DNA of 64,000 nucleotides from Kutzneria sp. CA-103260. Its GTDB lineage: Bacteria; Actinomycetota; Actinomycetes; Mycobacteriales; Pseudonocardiaceae. Position numbers and translations under genes: made by a program. The DNA lies in assembly GCF_018263855.1 (NCBI RefSeq), contig NZ_CP073318.1:124001-188000 (forward strand), read 5' to 3'. Below, in pieces: positions 43,424-53,064 of the stretch. Within the stretch, counting starts at the first letter, position 1. Each line of letters opens with the position of its first letter. The notes beneath the pieces are model-generated. The model had not been told where the DNA came from and ran no database searches. It saw only the letters and a program-made list of their open reading frames with translations.

Positions 43424-46400
43424 TCAGATGATCGGCATCGGCTCGATGTCGCAGTCGGCCCTGTGTCGGCTCTCGGCGTTCAGCGTCGCCGGGTGCTGCG
43501 CGCCGAGCACGCCGCGGAACTGCTGCACCACCGCCTCGTGCTCGGGCGCCGCCTCGGCGTCCCGGTGCAGCGCGAACAGGTCGAGGACCCGGTTCAGCGC
43601 GACCGCGAGCGTGGATGGGTGACGTTCCCCCAGCCTCGCCCGGGACCGTGCCAGCGTGTCGGTGTCCAGCTCCAACGCCGCCGCGTGATCGCCGCTCGCG
43701 GCCAGGTCGCTGGCCAGGTTGGTGGCCGCCACCAGGGTGAACGGGTGGTCCGTGCCGAGTATGTCGGTGAACCGTCGCAGCGCGTCCTGGTCGAGCTGCC
43801 GGGCCTCCGCCACCTCGCCGGCCTGCCGCAGCGCGACCGCCAGGTTGGTGGCGCCGACCGAGGTGTACGGGTGCTGCTCGCCGAGGGTGTCCCGGTAGCG
43901 TTCCCAGCTCCGGCGGCCCAGGTTGCGGGCCCGGCCGAGCTCGCCGTTCTGGCGGAGGTCGATCGAGAGGTTCATGGCCGCGGCCATGGAATCCGGGTGC
44001 TCCTTGCCGAAGCGGCGGCGGAAGCCGTCGAACGCCTCGTTGGCCAGCTGAAGCGCGCCCACGTGATCGCCGGCCTTGCGGCGGGCCACCGCGAGGTTGC
44101 GCACCGCGCTCAGCGTCTGCGGGTGGTCGTTGCCGAGCAGGTGCCGGTGCGCCTCCAGCGTCTGCTCCTGCTGGGTGGACGCCTTCACGTACTCGCCGGC
44201 TTCGCGGTCGTCCAGCGCCAGGGCGTCCAACGACTGCAGGGTGAACCGGTCGTCGTCGCCGAACTCGCGGCGGCGGCCCTGCCAGGCCCGCTCGTCCAGC
44301 TCGCGCGACGCCGAGAAGTCGCCGGTCAGCCGGAGGCTCATGGCCAGGTTGTGCGCGATGAACAGGGTGTTCGGGTCGTCGTCGCCGAACACCCGGCGGG
44401 ATCGGACGTAGCTGTCCTCGTTGAGTTTGCGCGCGCCGGCGAAGTCGCCGACCGCGCGCAGGTCGGCGGAGACCAGGCCGGCCAGCATCAGCGATTCCTC
44501 GTGATCGTCGCCCACGGTCTCCCGCAGCAGCGTGAAGGTGCTTTCATCCAGCGTCTTGGCCCGCGCGTATTCGCCCATGTTGCGCAGCGCCACGCCGGCG
44601 CGCCGGGCGGCCGACAGGGTGTCCAGATGGGCCTCGCCGAACTTGTTGTGCCACAGTTGGCGGGCTTCCTCGGCGACCTCGTAGGACCCCTGGTAGTCAC
44701 CCCAGGCGTTGAGGAAGATCGCCTGGTTGATCACCAGCCGGCGCACCTCGGTGTCGTCGCAGTCCACCGCGCGGGACACGCGCACGTGCGGTTGCAGGCT
44801 GCTGTACTCCGGCCAGTGGCGCGGCACACCGGGCAGCTTCGGGTCGGTCTTGAGCAGCAGCAGGTGCGCGATGTGGCGCATCCGCGCCTGTTCGGCCGGG
44901 CTCATCTGGTCCTGCACCACCGCTTGCACGATGCGGTGCAGCTGGATGGTGTCGTTGCGGTGGTCCACGCGGGCCAGGCTGTACCGCTTGATCTCCCGGA
45001 TCGCCCGGCCCAGCGACACCGGCTTCTGCAGCGCGTCGGCCAGTTCCGCCGGCACCGTGGAGTCCCGGAGGTCGGTGAAGATGCCGCGGCTGATCGGCTC
45101 CGGCGCGAAGCACGAGCACAGCTGCACCAGCTGCAACGCCTGCGGGCAGTCGCGACGCAGCCGGTCCAGCGACACGTTCCACGCGGCGGCGACAGTCACC
45201 GGGTAGTCGATGGGGGCGTTGTCCTGCAACAGATCCACCCGCTGCTGCTCGAACAGGGCCAGGTACTCGGGCACCGACATGCCGGTCTCGGCACACCACG
45301 CGCCGGCCTGCTCGATCGCCAGTGGCAGGTCGCCGAGCACGTTCGCCAGCTGCTGCGACTCCTCGTCGGTCAGCTCCGGGCAGCGGCGCTGCAACAGCTC
45401 GACGCTCTCCGGCCGGTCGAAAATGTCCACCTCGACCGCGCGAGCCACGCTGGACCAGCGCGGGTTGCGGGAGGTGACGATGACGTGGCCATTGCCCTGC
45501 GGGAGGAACTGGCGTAGATCCTCGGGCTGGTCGGCGTTGTCGAACACGAGCAGCCAGCGCATGTCCGTGGTCGGGTTGCGCAGCTCCTCCAGCACCGCCG
45601 GCACCGCCACCTGCGGGCTCGGGTCCACGGTGACCAGCTGCATCTTCTGGGCCAGCTCGACGAACGAGGACTGGATCAGCGACGGGTCGTCGGAGGGAAT
45701 CCACCACACCAGGTCGTAGTCGCCGATGTGCCGGTAGACATATTCCACCGCCACCAAGGTTTTGCCGACGCCGCCCATGCCGTGCAGCGCCTCCGGCAGC
45801 ACCGCCATCGGCGAGGACGCGTCCAGTCGCTCGCCGAGCTCGCGCAACAGGTCCTCGCGCCCGGTGAAGTTGGCGTTGCGCAACGGCACGTTTCCCCAGA
45901 TGGGCGGGAAATCGCCCGGTCGCCGACGCTGTCGGGGGCTCTGCACGTCGACGGACACTTCGTCTCCTTCCGGGTGGGGCGCGGGCACGTCTCCGGTCGG
46001 CCGCGCCACCGCGGCGTCCGGCTCGTCCACCGTGGGCTGGGGGTGGATCGAGACGCCGCCGGCCCTGGCCGCGGTACCACTGTGGGAATAACTCATGGGG
46101 GTGCCTTCTAGTTCATCGGAACGGTTTGGATAAGTTACGGATGGCTCATCCGCAACCTCCGCCCCGACTTGCTCCGACGAGCTTCGGGCCTGCTCCAGCT
46201 CGGCCCGCAAAGCCTTGCCCCGTCTGGAGTACTCGCCGCCGAGCGCGGCCATCACGGCCTGTTCGACGGCGGCGAACCGTCGCGATCCGTCGTCGGCGAC
46301 GTCGGGGTGTTCGGTGGTGTCCGGCGAACGCAGCGCGTCGCGCAGGCCACGCATCGCCGACACGGTCGGCGCCAGCCGGTCCGCGATCAGTCGCAGCACG

Positions 46401-47866
46401 CGCATCGTGTCCTGGCGGAATCCGGCCGCCAGTAGTTCCTGCCTGACACCGTCTCGGAATTCGTAGGCGACGGATTCCGGATCGGTCACCGCCCCGGTGC
46501 CGACCCGGTGCAACAGCCCGGACAGGAATACCTCGGCCAGGTGGGAAAGCCGCGATCCGGGCAGCATTTCCCGTTGCACCAGCATCATCGTCGGCACGTT
46601 CAGCGGCGCGGCGGCGAGCAACACGGCCAGGCGGAACGCGGTCCGCGAGGACGCGGCCCGGAACCGCCGCACCCGGTGCTCGGGCGCGGGTTCGGCCGGC
46701 GGCTGTGGCTCCGGCTCGGTCAGCGGCTCGTCCAGCCGCGGCGGCCGCGCCATGGTCGGCAACACGGTCAGCGCGACCGGCGCCGGGGCGGGGTCGGCCA
46801 CCAGCCGGGCCCATCGGCCCAGTGACCGCTCGTCCAGTTCCAGCAAGGGAATGGGCACGACCCCGGGCGGCGGCTCCAGATCACCGAACCCGCACCGCAG
46901 CCGGGTGTTGGCCACGCGCGGCGCGGCGGCCCGCAGCGTGGCGGCCGCCGGCTCGAGACTCGACCAGTGCCACAACGACTGTGGCAGCACGTTGACCACC
47001 GCGACCGGGCCGCACCGACCCCAGCGGGCCAGCCACTGCTGCGTCATCGACTCCTGCCAGGCGGCCCCGATGCCGTCGGTGAGCACCACGATCAGCCGGC
47101 GGCCGGTCGGATCCAGCAGCCGCGACGGCGTGAGCGCCGTGTTGTCGTTCTCGGTGCGCAGCGACAGGGGCTTGACCTGGTCGGTGTCCAAATGGAACAG
47201 TCGTACTGTTGAGAATGCGCCCTCGCGTTCCAACAGCGTGCGGAACTCGGCGGCGGTGCGCCGCCAGATCACCATGGACTCCGAGCTGTCCACCACCAGC
47301 ACCGCCTCAAGTGGACGGTCGGAGGCCGGCCGCATGACCGGTGGTATGCCGTCGAAGCCGGCGGCCTGCTCGGCGGTGGCGTCCTCGTCCAGCTCCTGCC
47401 GGAAGCGCGCGGGAACGGTGCGCTTGAAGGGGCGCAACGCCCTGGCGATCTTCCGCCCACTGTGCAGCCCCGGCATCGCCGGCCATTCAACCATCGGCGC
47501 GGCCGGTGTGGCGGGCAGGGTGCCGTGACCCTCGCGGGGCCGGCGCAGCCTACCGACGGCCTCGGCCGGGCGGATGCCCGGGCTGGGCGGATCGGGGGCG
47601 CGCGGCTGGGGTTGCGTCAGGTGGACCGATCTCCGCGGCTCGCCCCGCTCAGTCGGCAACCTACGGGTTTCCGCAGTGTTGCCAGGGGTTTCCGCCTGCC
47701 GGTCTACTTGCTCCTCGTCCCGCTCGCGGGCCAGGTGCGCGGCGACGAAGAACGCGTCCGCGACCTCGAACGGGTACAGGTCCGCCGTGCCGACCGTGTC
47801 CGCGCGCCCGTCATCGGTGCCACTGCCTCGCGGTGGCACTGGGAGAGCGCGGGACGGTCCGGTCAT
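43424..47866 (-). CDS. vWA-NB-ARC-TPR protein (SAV_2336/FxsT-like STAND ATPase)
   Basis: The 1480-residue protein has three parts. A von Willebrand A domain starts near 185, with the metal site DSSES at 193-197 and LIVVLTDG. An NB-ARC ATPase spans about 655-950: Walker A GMGGVGKT at 696-703, Walker B LLVFDNAD and DLPLAIEQAGAW. About ten 42-residue TPR repeats (LGxxHPxTL pattern) follow to the end. The vWA region links it to MoxR, and the NB-ARC-TPR part is the kind named FxsT in FxSxx systems. It would act as a ligand-triggered switch in the cytosol. The ATG at 47866 overlaps the MoxR stop by four bases. Confidence 0.87.
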   Translation of the reverse strand: MTGPSRALPVPPRGSGTDDGRADTVGTADLYPFEVADAFFVAAHLARERDEEQVDRQAETPGNTAETRRLPTERGEPRRSVHLTQPQPRAPDPPSPGIRPAEAVGRLRRPREGHGTLPATPAAPMVEWPAMPGLHSGRKIARALRPFKRTVPARFRQELDEDATAEQAAGFDGIPPVMRPASDRPLEAVLVVDSSESMVIWRRTAAEFRTLLEREGAFSTVRLFHLDTDQVKPLSLRTENDNTALTPSRLLDPTGRRLIVVLTDGIGAAWQESMTQQWLARWGRCGPVAVVNVLPQSLWHWSSLEPAAATLRAAAPRVANTRLRCGFGDLEPPPGVVPIPLLELDERSLGRWARLVADPAPAPVALTVLPTMARPPRLDEPLTEPEPQPPAEPAPEHRVRRFRAASSRTAFRLAVLLAAAPLNVPTMMLVQREMLPGSRLSHLAEVFLSGLLHRVGTGAVTDPESVAYEFRDGVRQELLAAGFRQDTMRVLRLIADRLAPTVSAMRGLRDALRSPDTTEHPDVADDGSRRFAAVEQAVMAALGGEYSRRGKALRAELEQARSSSEQVGAEVADEPSVTYPNRSDELEGTPMSYSHSGTAARAGGVSIHPQPTVDEPDAAVARPTGDVPAPHPEGDEVSVDVQSPRQRRRPGDFPPIWGNVPLRNANFTGREDLLRELGERLDASSPMAVLPEALHGMGGVGKTLVAVEYVYRHIGDYDLVWWIPSDDPSLIQSSFVELAQKMQLVTVDPSPQVAVPAVLEELRNPTTDMRWLLVFDNADQPEDLRQFLPQGNGHVIVTSRNPRWSSVARAVEVDIFDRPESVELLQRRCPELTDEESQQLANVLGDLPLAIEQAGAWCAETGMSVPEYLALFEQQRVDLLQDNAPIDYPVTVAAAWNVSLDRLRRDCPQALQLVQLCSCFAPEPISRGIFTDLRDSTVPAELADALQKPVSLGRAIREIKRYSLARVDHRNDTIQLHRIVQAVVQDQMSPAEQARMRHIAHLLLLKTDPKLPGVPRHWPEYSSLQPHVRVSRAVDCDDTEVRRLVINQAIFLNAWGDYQGSYEVAEEARQLWHNKFGEAHLDTLSAARRAGVALRNMGEYARAKTLDESTFTLLRETVGDDHEESLMLAGLVSADLRAVGDFAGARKLNEDSYVRSRRVFGDDDPNTLFIAHNLAMSLRLTGDFSASRELDERAWQGRRREFGDDDRFTLQSLDALALDDREAGEYVKASTQQEQTLEAHRHLLGNDHPQTLSAVRNLAVARRKAGDHVGALQLANEAFDGFRRRFGKEHPDSMAAAMNLSIDLRQNGELGRARNLGRRSWERYRDTLGEQHPYTSVGATNLAVALRQAGEVAEARQLDQDALRRFTDILGTDHPFTLVAATNLASDLAASGDHAAALELDTDTLARSRARLGERHPSTLAVALNRVLDLFALHRDAEAAPEHEAVVQQFRGVLGAQHPATLNAESRHRADCDIEPMPII

Positions 47867-48867
47867 TCTGCTTCCGTCAGCCGTTGCCAGACAGTGTCGA
47901 TAAGACCATCCCACAACTCGTCGTAGCTGTATTCCTCCGAAGTGACGAGATGTACGGCATTCAGTAGCTGATCGGCCGCCAGTCCGTCGACTCGGCGACT
48001 GCGGGCCACGAACTCCTGGATGAGTTCGCTCGAACGGGGGGATTCCTTGCCACGAAAGTGCGCGTGCACCATGGCCGCGAGCTGGTCCACGTCCGGATCC
48101 TCGATGTGCATGCGCAGGCACCGGCGCAGGAACGCCGGCGGGAACTCGCGCTCGTCGTTGCTGGTGATCACCACCATCGGGAAGGCGCGGCAGCGCACCC
48201 GGCCGCGGCGGATCACCGCGGTGCGGTCCGGGTCGGCGGTGTGCACCTCGATCTCCGGCGCCACCTTGGCCAGCCGCACCAGCTCGCGGATCGTGTACTC
48301 GCCGTCCTCGAACACGCTGAGCAGGTCGTTGGGCAGGTCGATGTCGCTCTTGTCGATCTCGTCGATGAGCAGCACCCGTGGCCGTTCGTAGGGCAACAGC
48401 GCGGTGCCGAGCGGCCCCAGCGTGAGGAAATCGCCGACCTCACGCTCCTGCGACGGCGCCCGGCGCGCGTTGGCCGCCTCGACCCGCCCGATAGCGTCGT
48501 ACTCGTACAGACCGGAGTTCAGCGTGCTGCGGCTGGTGATCGTCCAGCGCAGCACCCGGCCCAGCTTCAGCTCGCGGGCGATCCGGTAGGCCAGCCCGGA
48601 CTTTCCGGTACCGGGCCGCCCGGTGACCAGCAGCGGCCGGCGCAGCAGCAGCGACAGGTTCACCGAGTCGACCTCGCGCTGGGACGCGCTCGCCTGCGTG
48701 GGAGTGACCGAGCCGAGCCGGCGGCGGTTCTCCGCGTCGTCCTCGGGCGGCGGGGGCTGCACCGGCTCGCCGTCGAAGGCCCGCCACGGCGGCGGGGCCG
48801 GAATCGCCGGCCCCTGTCCCTGATCCGGCAGCGGCCAGCCGGTGCCCTGGTAGACCTGCCTGTTCAT
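47863..48867 (-). CDS. MoxR-family AAA+ ATPase
   Basis: The 334-residue ATPase has a proline-rich N-terminus, Walker A GRPGTGKS at 83-90, Walker B VLLIDEIDKSD (Asp169, Glu170), sensor 1 VVITSNDEREF and the arginine finger in PPAFLRRCLRM. MoxR proteins remodel partners that carry a vWA domain, and the next gene encodes one. The ATG at 48867 overlaps the VMAP stop and the stop overlaps the next start, four bases each. It is the motor of a probable vWA-MoxR-VMAP ternary system. Confidence 0.9.
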   Translation of the reverse strand: MNRQVYQGTGWPLPDQGQGPAIPAPPPWRAFDGEPVQPPPPEDDAENRRRLGSVTPTQASASQREVDSVNLSLLLRRPLLVTGRPGTGKSGLAYRIARELKLGRVLRWTITSRSTLNSGLYEYDAIGRVEAANARRAPSQEREVGDFLTLGPLGTALLPYERPRVLLIDEIDKSDIDLPNDLLSVFEDGEYTIRELVRLAKVAPEIEVHTADPDRTAVIRRGRVRCRAFPMVVITSNDEREFPPAFLRRCLRMHIEDPDVDQLAAMVHAHFRGKESPRSSELIQEFVARSRRVDGLAADQLLNAVHLVTSEEYSYDELWDGLIDTVWQRLTEAE

Positions 48868-50324
48868 GTCGCCACCTCCGGGCGCGGGGCCGCCGGTCGG
48901 TCGTACAGATCGATGATTCGCTCGGGGTCGTCCCATAAGAGGCTCACGTGCGCCCCGCAGTGTTCGTCGCGGCCGGTCCGCTGCGCCTGGCTGCGCAGCT
49001 TGCGCGTGGTCGCCCGCAGGCCGCGCGGACCGGCCGCGACCAGCGTCTCCGCGACCGCCAAGAACTCGTCGAGGGCCTTCGCGTCACGGCACCACAGCAC
49101 CACCGGCACGCCCTCGCGCAGCGCCACCGTGAGCGCGTCCTGGCCCAGCTCGGCGGCGGCTTCGACGTCATGGTCCAGCAGCACCACGCAGATCTCCGGC
49201 TGGTCGGCGAGCGTCGCGACCAGTTCCGGCAGGTAGTTGGCGGACTCCCGCCGACACCAGTGCGCGGGTGCGCCCGTGGACATCGACCGCCATCGGTGCC
49301 ACCAGTTCTTGTGCCACGACCGGTTGCGCATCCGGTCCAGGCTGCGCAACGCCAGTTCGAAGTGCACGCCCAGACGCCGTTCCACGCCGCCGTCGTTGGC
49401 CGCCAGCCACTGGTCGACCTGCAGGTGCATCAGGTCCCTGGGCAGCAGGAACTCCAGCTGGATCGGCTCGGGCAGCCGCCGCCAGTCGTCCTCCGCCCGA
49501 TCCACCAGGTCGGCCACGTGCCGTTTGATCTGGTCGAGCGTGCCCACCTGGTCCTCGCCCGGCACCGGCTGCCAGTCGTCGCCGCCGGAGCGCCAGTGCG
49601 AGAGCACGTACCGGTCGTCCTCCAGCCGGTCCCGTTCGATTCGCATGACCAGGTACAGACTGCCGGTGCCGTCCCGGGGCGCGGCGACGGCCGGCGGGGC
49701 CGCCCGCAGCTCGGCCACTGGCCCGGTCATGTCCATGTGCTCGGCCTGCTGGCTGACCCATTCCCGCAGCTTGACGGCGAGCGTCTCGTCGGTCAGCGCG
49801 GCCAGCCGCTCCACGAAGATCAGCACCAGCGGCAGGCCGTCGGCGCGGGCGTTGTGCTGCTCCAGCAGGCTCAGCACGTCGTGCACGGTGTGGTGGCCGG
49901 ACGGCAGCGTGTGCGCGGCCGGGCCGAGCACCTCCTGGTAGAGCTCGTCCAGCGGCGGCAACGACGCCCCTTCCAGCAGGGCCACCAGTTGGTTGCGCTC
50001 GACCAGCGGCAGCAGTGCCAGCGGGCTCATGCAGTCCACCAGGGCCACCACCTGGTCCACCGCGATGGACTCCGGCTCCAGTTCCCGGACGGTGTCGACC
50101 AGTGCCTGGAGGCCGTCGCGTTCCCGGTCACAGGCCATCACGATGCTGAACAGGTGCAGCCGGGCGCTGCTGTACTCGGCCGGGTCGAAGCCCCGGCCCA
50201 GCTTGTGCCGCAGCAGTTCCAGCAGCAGGCCGCGCTCGTTCGCGTGCCGCAGGAACTGCACCTCCTGCAGCGCGTCGACGAGCTGCCCGAGTGATACGCG
50301 GCCGCTCTGTCCCTGGTCGTACAC
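48864..50324 (-). CDS. VMAP protein (vWA-MoxR-associated) with N-terminal effector-associated domain
   Basis: The 486-residue protein starts with a helical domain of about 85 residues (LVDALQEVQFLRHANERGLL, LHLFSIVMACDRERDGLQAL) that matches the C-terminal domain of the cyclase-like gene upstream. A middle helical region follows, then a C-terminal domain from about 225 (SLYLVMRIERDRLEDDRYVL, EFLLPRDLMHLQVDQW, VVLWCRDAKALDEFL) like the VMAP-C domain of published ternary conflict systems. It would bridge the MoxR/vWA machinery to an effector through paired effector-associated domains. It begins at a GTG nine bases after the cyclase gene. Confidence 0.82.
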   Translation of the reverse strand: MYDQGQSGRVSLGQLVDALQEVQFLRHANERGLLLELLRHKLGRGFDPAEYSSARLHLFSIVMACDRERDGLQALVDTVRELEPESIAVDQVVALVDCMSPLALLPLVERNQLVALLEGASLPPLDELYQEVLGPAAHTLPSGHHTVHDVLSLLEQHNARADGLPLVLIFVERLAALTDETLAVKLREWVSQQAEHMDMTGPVAELRAAPPAVAAPRDGTGSLYLVMRIERDRLEDDRYVLSHWRSGGDDWQPVPGEDQVGTLDQIKRHVADLVDRAEDDWRRLPEPIQLEFLLPRDLMHLQVDQWLAANDGGVERRLGVHFELALRSLDRMRNRSWHKNWWHRWRSMSTGAPAHWCRRESANYLPELVATLADQPEICVVLLDHDVEAAAELGQDALTVALREGVPVVLWCRDAKALDEFLAVAETLVAAGPRGLRATTRKLRSQAQRTGRDEHCGAHVSLLWDDPERIIDLYDRPAAPRPEVAT

Positions 50325-50333
50325 GGTCGCGCC

Positions 50334-51356
50334 TCAGCCCAGTGACCGATCGCCGGGGGCGGGCCGCTCCAGCAGCGCCGCCACCGTGGCGTCCAGTGCG
50401 CGGACCGCCGGACTCTCACCCTCCAACTCGTGCACCGTGCCCAGTAGTTCCTCGATGCCGTAGTCGTAGCACGCGCACGTGTTGACGAGGCTGAACACGT
50501 GCAGGCGGGCCTGCGGGTGGTAGGCGACCGCGTTGGCGACCTCGGCCCGCAGGTTGTCCAGCAGCAGCCGGCGGCCGGACTCGCTGGCGACGAACGGCAC
50601 CGCCAGCAGCGCGTCGACGAGCGCCGTCAGGCCGACCTGTGGCTTGCGCGGCAGTCGTCGCTGGGCGACCAGGACCTGTCTCACCGGGTCCTCCGGCTCG
50701 GGCTCGACGGTGCTTGGCGGCGCGGACTCAGCCAGCATCGGCGTCGCGGACGCCAATGTTGCTGCCCTTTCATGGGTGTCACCCGGAAGGCGTATCCAGG
50801 CGGAGGCGGAGGTTTCCTTGGTCTGGAAGTCGATGCGCCGGTACGTGTCCGGCTGCGCCGCCGGGTCGTGCCGAACGACGCTGCGGTACAGCTCCTCGGA
50901 CACGATGACCACCAGGTTGACGGCGGCCAGCGCCAGGGCGCGCTTCGCGGCGGGCGCGTCGAGCAGCCGGAACCCGAAATTCAGGGCGTCACCGGTGATT
51001 CCGTGCTCGTCCCGGTGGATCTCGCCGGCGTGCAGCGCCAGCCGAAGCCGGGCCCGTGACGGCGGCTCGATGTCCCGGTTGTGCCGGTCGAGGGCGTCGA
51101 CCAGATGCTCGGGCAGCCGGGCGACCAGCCGGCTCTTGGACACCATGGGCGGCACCAGGATCATCACGCCGTCGCCGAGGTCGGCCACGTCGCAGTCCTC
51201 CCAGGGGATGTCGGAGGCGGTGAAGGCGCTGGTCAGCGCCGAGTAAACGCCGCTGCGGACGGACAGGTGGTGGTTGTCCATCCGCGTCGGGTCGCCGAAG
51301 CGCTCGACGTCGACGAGCACCATCGACACGTAGTGGGCGTCGAGGTGGTTCTCCAT
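50334..51356 (-). CDS. Class III nucleotide cyclase-like protein with effector-associated domain
   Basis: The 340-residue protein has a cyclase-like domain over residues 8-190. Its metal-binding aspartates Asp16 (VLVDVERFG) and Asp62 (LGDGVMILVPP) and the Asn/Arg pair in TGDALNFGFRLLDAP are kept, so it may be active. A linker leads to a C-terminal domain of about 85 residues (LVDALLAVPFVASESGRRLL, LHVFSLVNTCACYDYGIEEL) matching that of the VMAP protein. It heads the minus-strand operon and is the likely signal-making effector. The ATG at 51356 is chosen; a GTG at 51404 is possible. Confidence 0.78.
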   Translation of the reverse strand: MENHLDAHYVSMVLVDVERFGDPTRMDNHHLSVRSGVYSALTSAFTASDIPWEDCDVADLGDGVMILVPPMVSKSRLVARLPEHLVDALDRHNRDIEPPSRARLRLALHAGEIHRDEHGITGDALNFGFRLLDAPAAKRALALAAVNLVVIVSEELYRSVVRHDPAAQPDTYRRIDFQTKETSASAWIRLPGDTHERAATLASATPMLAESAPPSTVEPEPEDPVRQVLVAQRRLPRKPQVGLTALVDALLAVPFVASESGRRLLLDNLRAEVANAVAYHPQARLHVFSLVNTCACYDYGIEELLGTVHELEGESPAVRALDATVAALLERPAPGDRSLG

Positions 51357-51489
51357 CGATCTAGGGTGCCGCCGGGCCGCCCACCGCTGTGCGTCATTTG
51401 ACACAGAAAGCCGGGGCCATACCAGTTCGACCGGCCGTCCGGGGGACCAGTCGCACGGCCGTCCGACGGAACCGCTTGCCCTGCCGGTG

Positions 51490-52020
51490 TCACGTGACGT
51501 GGACGAGCATCGAGGGGCGGACCCGCCGCCAGGCGACGACCAGGAAGGCGATCAGGCCGAGGAACGGCAGCGAGCAGACGATCCAGCTCAGCGCCAGCGG
51601 CGGGCCGGGCTGGCTGAGGACGGTGAGGGGCACGGTGCCCTCGCCGTGGCCCTGGGGTCCGTCGAGCGCGAAGGTGAACTTCCAGGTGCCCTCGGTCGAC
51701 AGCGAGGAGACGTCCAGGCCCCAGACGTCCCGCTTGCGCGGGTGGCGGGCCAGTGGGACGGCCCGGCTGTGGCCGCCGGCCGGGCCGGTGCGGACCAGGG
51801 TGCCGGACTTGCCGGTGATGCCGCCGTCGGGGATGAAGGTGAAGTCCAGCGACTGCATGGCCCGCAGCGGCCAGGTGGAGAAGCCGACGGTGAGGCCGTA
51901 GGGACCGGCCTGGACCCGTTCGGTGTGCACGATGTTGACCGGCTCGTAGGCGAAGGCCGGCGCGGCGGTGGCCACCGGCAGCACGAGAGCGGCCAGCACG
52001 ACGAGGAGACGCTTGATCAT
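51490..52020 (-). CDS. Exported single-pass protein, possibly metal-related
   Basis: The 176-residue product has a signal peptide (MIKRLLVVLAALVLPVATAA, cleavage near the following AFA), a beta-rich extracellular domain (residues 26-130) and a C-terminal membrane anchor (about 143-164) with a basic end. The domain looks like the small immunoglobulin-like folds of the YtkA/FixH group but I cannot place it. It overlaps the preceding membrane-protein gene by four bases and is the last gene of a three-gene set. Confidence 0.72.
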   Translation of the reverse strand: MIKRLLVVLAALVLPVATAAPAFAYEPVNIVHTERVQAGPYGLTVGFSTWPLRAMQSLDFTFIPDGGITGKSGTLVRTGPAGGHSRAVPLARHPRKRDVWGLDVSSLSTEGTWKFTFALDGPQGHGEGTVPLTVLSQPGPPLALSWIVCSLPFLGLIAFLVVAWRRVRPSMLVHVT

Positions 52021-53054
52021 GCGGTGACCTTCTCCCGGATGCGGAGCATGGCGCCGAATCGCGCGCCGAGGTAGCCGCCGAGCAGTCCGAACAGACCGGC
52101 GGCGACGGTGCTGGCGAGCAGATCCGGCAGGGCGACCGGCCGGCTGAAGCCGAGGTATTCCTGTTGCACGACAAAGGTGAAGCCGAGAATGAGGCCGGCG
52201 ACCGCGCCGGCCAGCGCCGGGCTGCGCCGGACCAGCAGTTCGATCGCGATGGCGGCGACCACCGCGAACAGCGGGATGCCGGCCGGGATGAACGGCGGCT
52301 CGCCGCCGAGCCCGTCCCGCAGCGGCAAGCCGACCGCGTCGGCGTAGGTCACGGCGGCCCACGGTGTGAACACCCACAGGATCGCTTGCATGGCCAGCAA
52401 AGCGGCGGCGGTCGCCAGTGCGATCCCACGACGGCCGATGGCCACCCGGGCCAGGACGAGCAGCAGCACGGTGATCAGGGCGGTGGCGGCGGCGATCGTG
52501 TTGAACGGCAGCGGCACGCCTTCGAACGCGTTGGCGGTGATGGGGAAGAAGGTCATCAGCACCGGGACGCTGATCGCCATCGCGATCCGGCCCCACCGCT
52601 GCTCCCGCGCCGCCGCGGCCACGATCACGGCCCCGATCATCGTGATCGAGATGGTGGTGAACAGCGCCACGTGCGGCGGCGAGTTCAGCACCGCGTCGAA
52701 GCCGTACACGGTGTGCCACCACAGATCGGTGAGGCCGTACACCAGGAACGCGGCGGCCCCGAGCCCGGTGACGAGGTAGCCGAGCGGGGCGGTGAACCGC
52801 CCGCCGAACACTCGGATCGGGATGCCGCCGTCGCGTGGATCGGGTGTCTCGCCGCGGCGCTGCGCGGCCGTCACGGCGAGCACCACGACCAGGCTGGCGA
52901 TGCCGGCGATCGCACTGCCCGAGTAGATGAACAGGTGCGGCAGCGTGAAGAACGTGTCCGGCCCCACGTCGATGTGCCACTGCACGTCCCACGAGGTGCC
53001 GATGAGCGATATCCCCGTGCCCAGCAGAACAAATCCGGCCGCTATCGGCCTCAT
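52017..53054 (-). CDS. Polytopic membrane protein of unknown function
   Basis: The 345-residue protein has eight to nine hydrophobic helices. It carries histidines near or within helices (VQWHIDVGPDTFFTLPHLFI, LWWHTVYGF, NSPPHVALFTTISI), which could hold a metal or heme. No family is recognised. It lies between the YtkA-like exported protein (11-base gap) and the small anchored protein (four-base overlap), so the three are probably one membrane system. Confidence 0.72.
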   Translation of the reverse strand: MRPIAAGFVLLGTGISLIGTSWDVQWHIDVGPDTFFTLPHLFIYSGSAIAGIASLVVVLAVTAAQRRGETPDPRDGGIPIRVFGGRFTAPLGYLVTGLGAAAFLVYGLTDLWWHTVYGFDAVLNSPPHVALFTTISITMIGAVIVAAAAREQRWGRIAMAISVPVLMTFFPITANAFEGVPLPFNTIAAATALITVLLLVLARVAIGRRGIALATAAALLAMQAILWVFTPWAAVTYADAVGLPLRDGLGGEPPFIPAGIPLFAVVAAIAIELLVRRSPALAGAVAGLILGFTFVVQQEYLGFSRPVALPDLLASTVAAGLFGLLGGYLGARFGAMLRIREKVTA

Positions 53055-53064
53055 CCCCGCCCCC

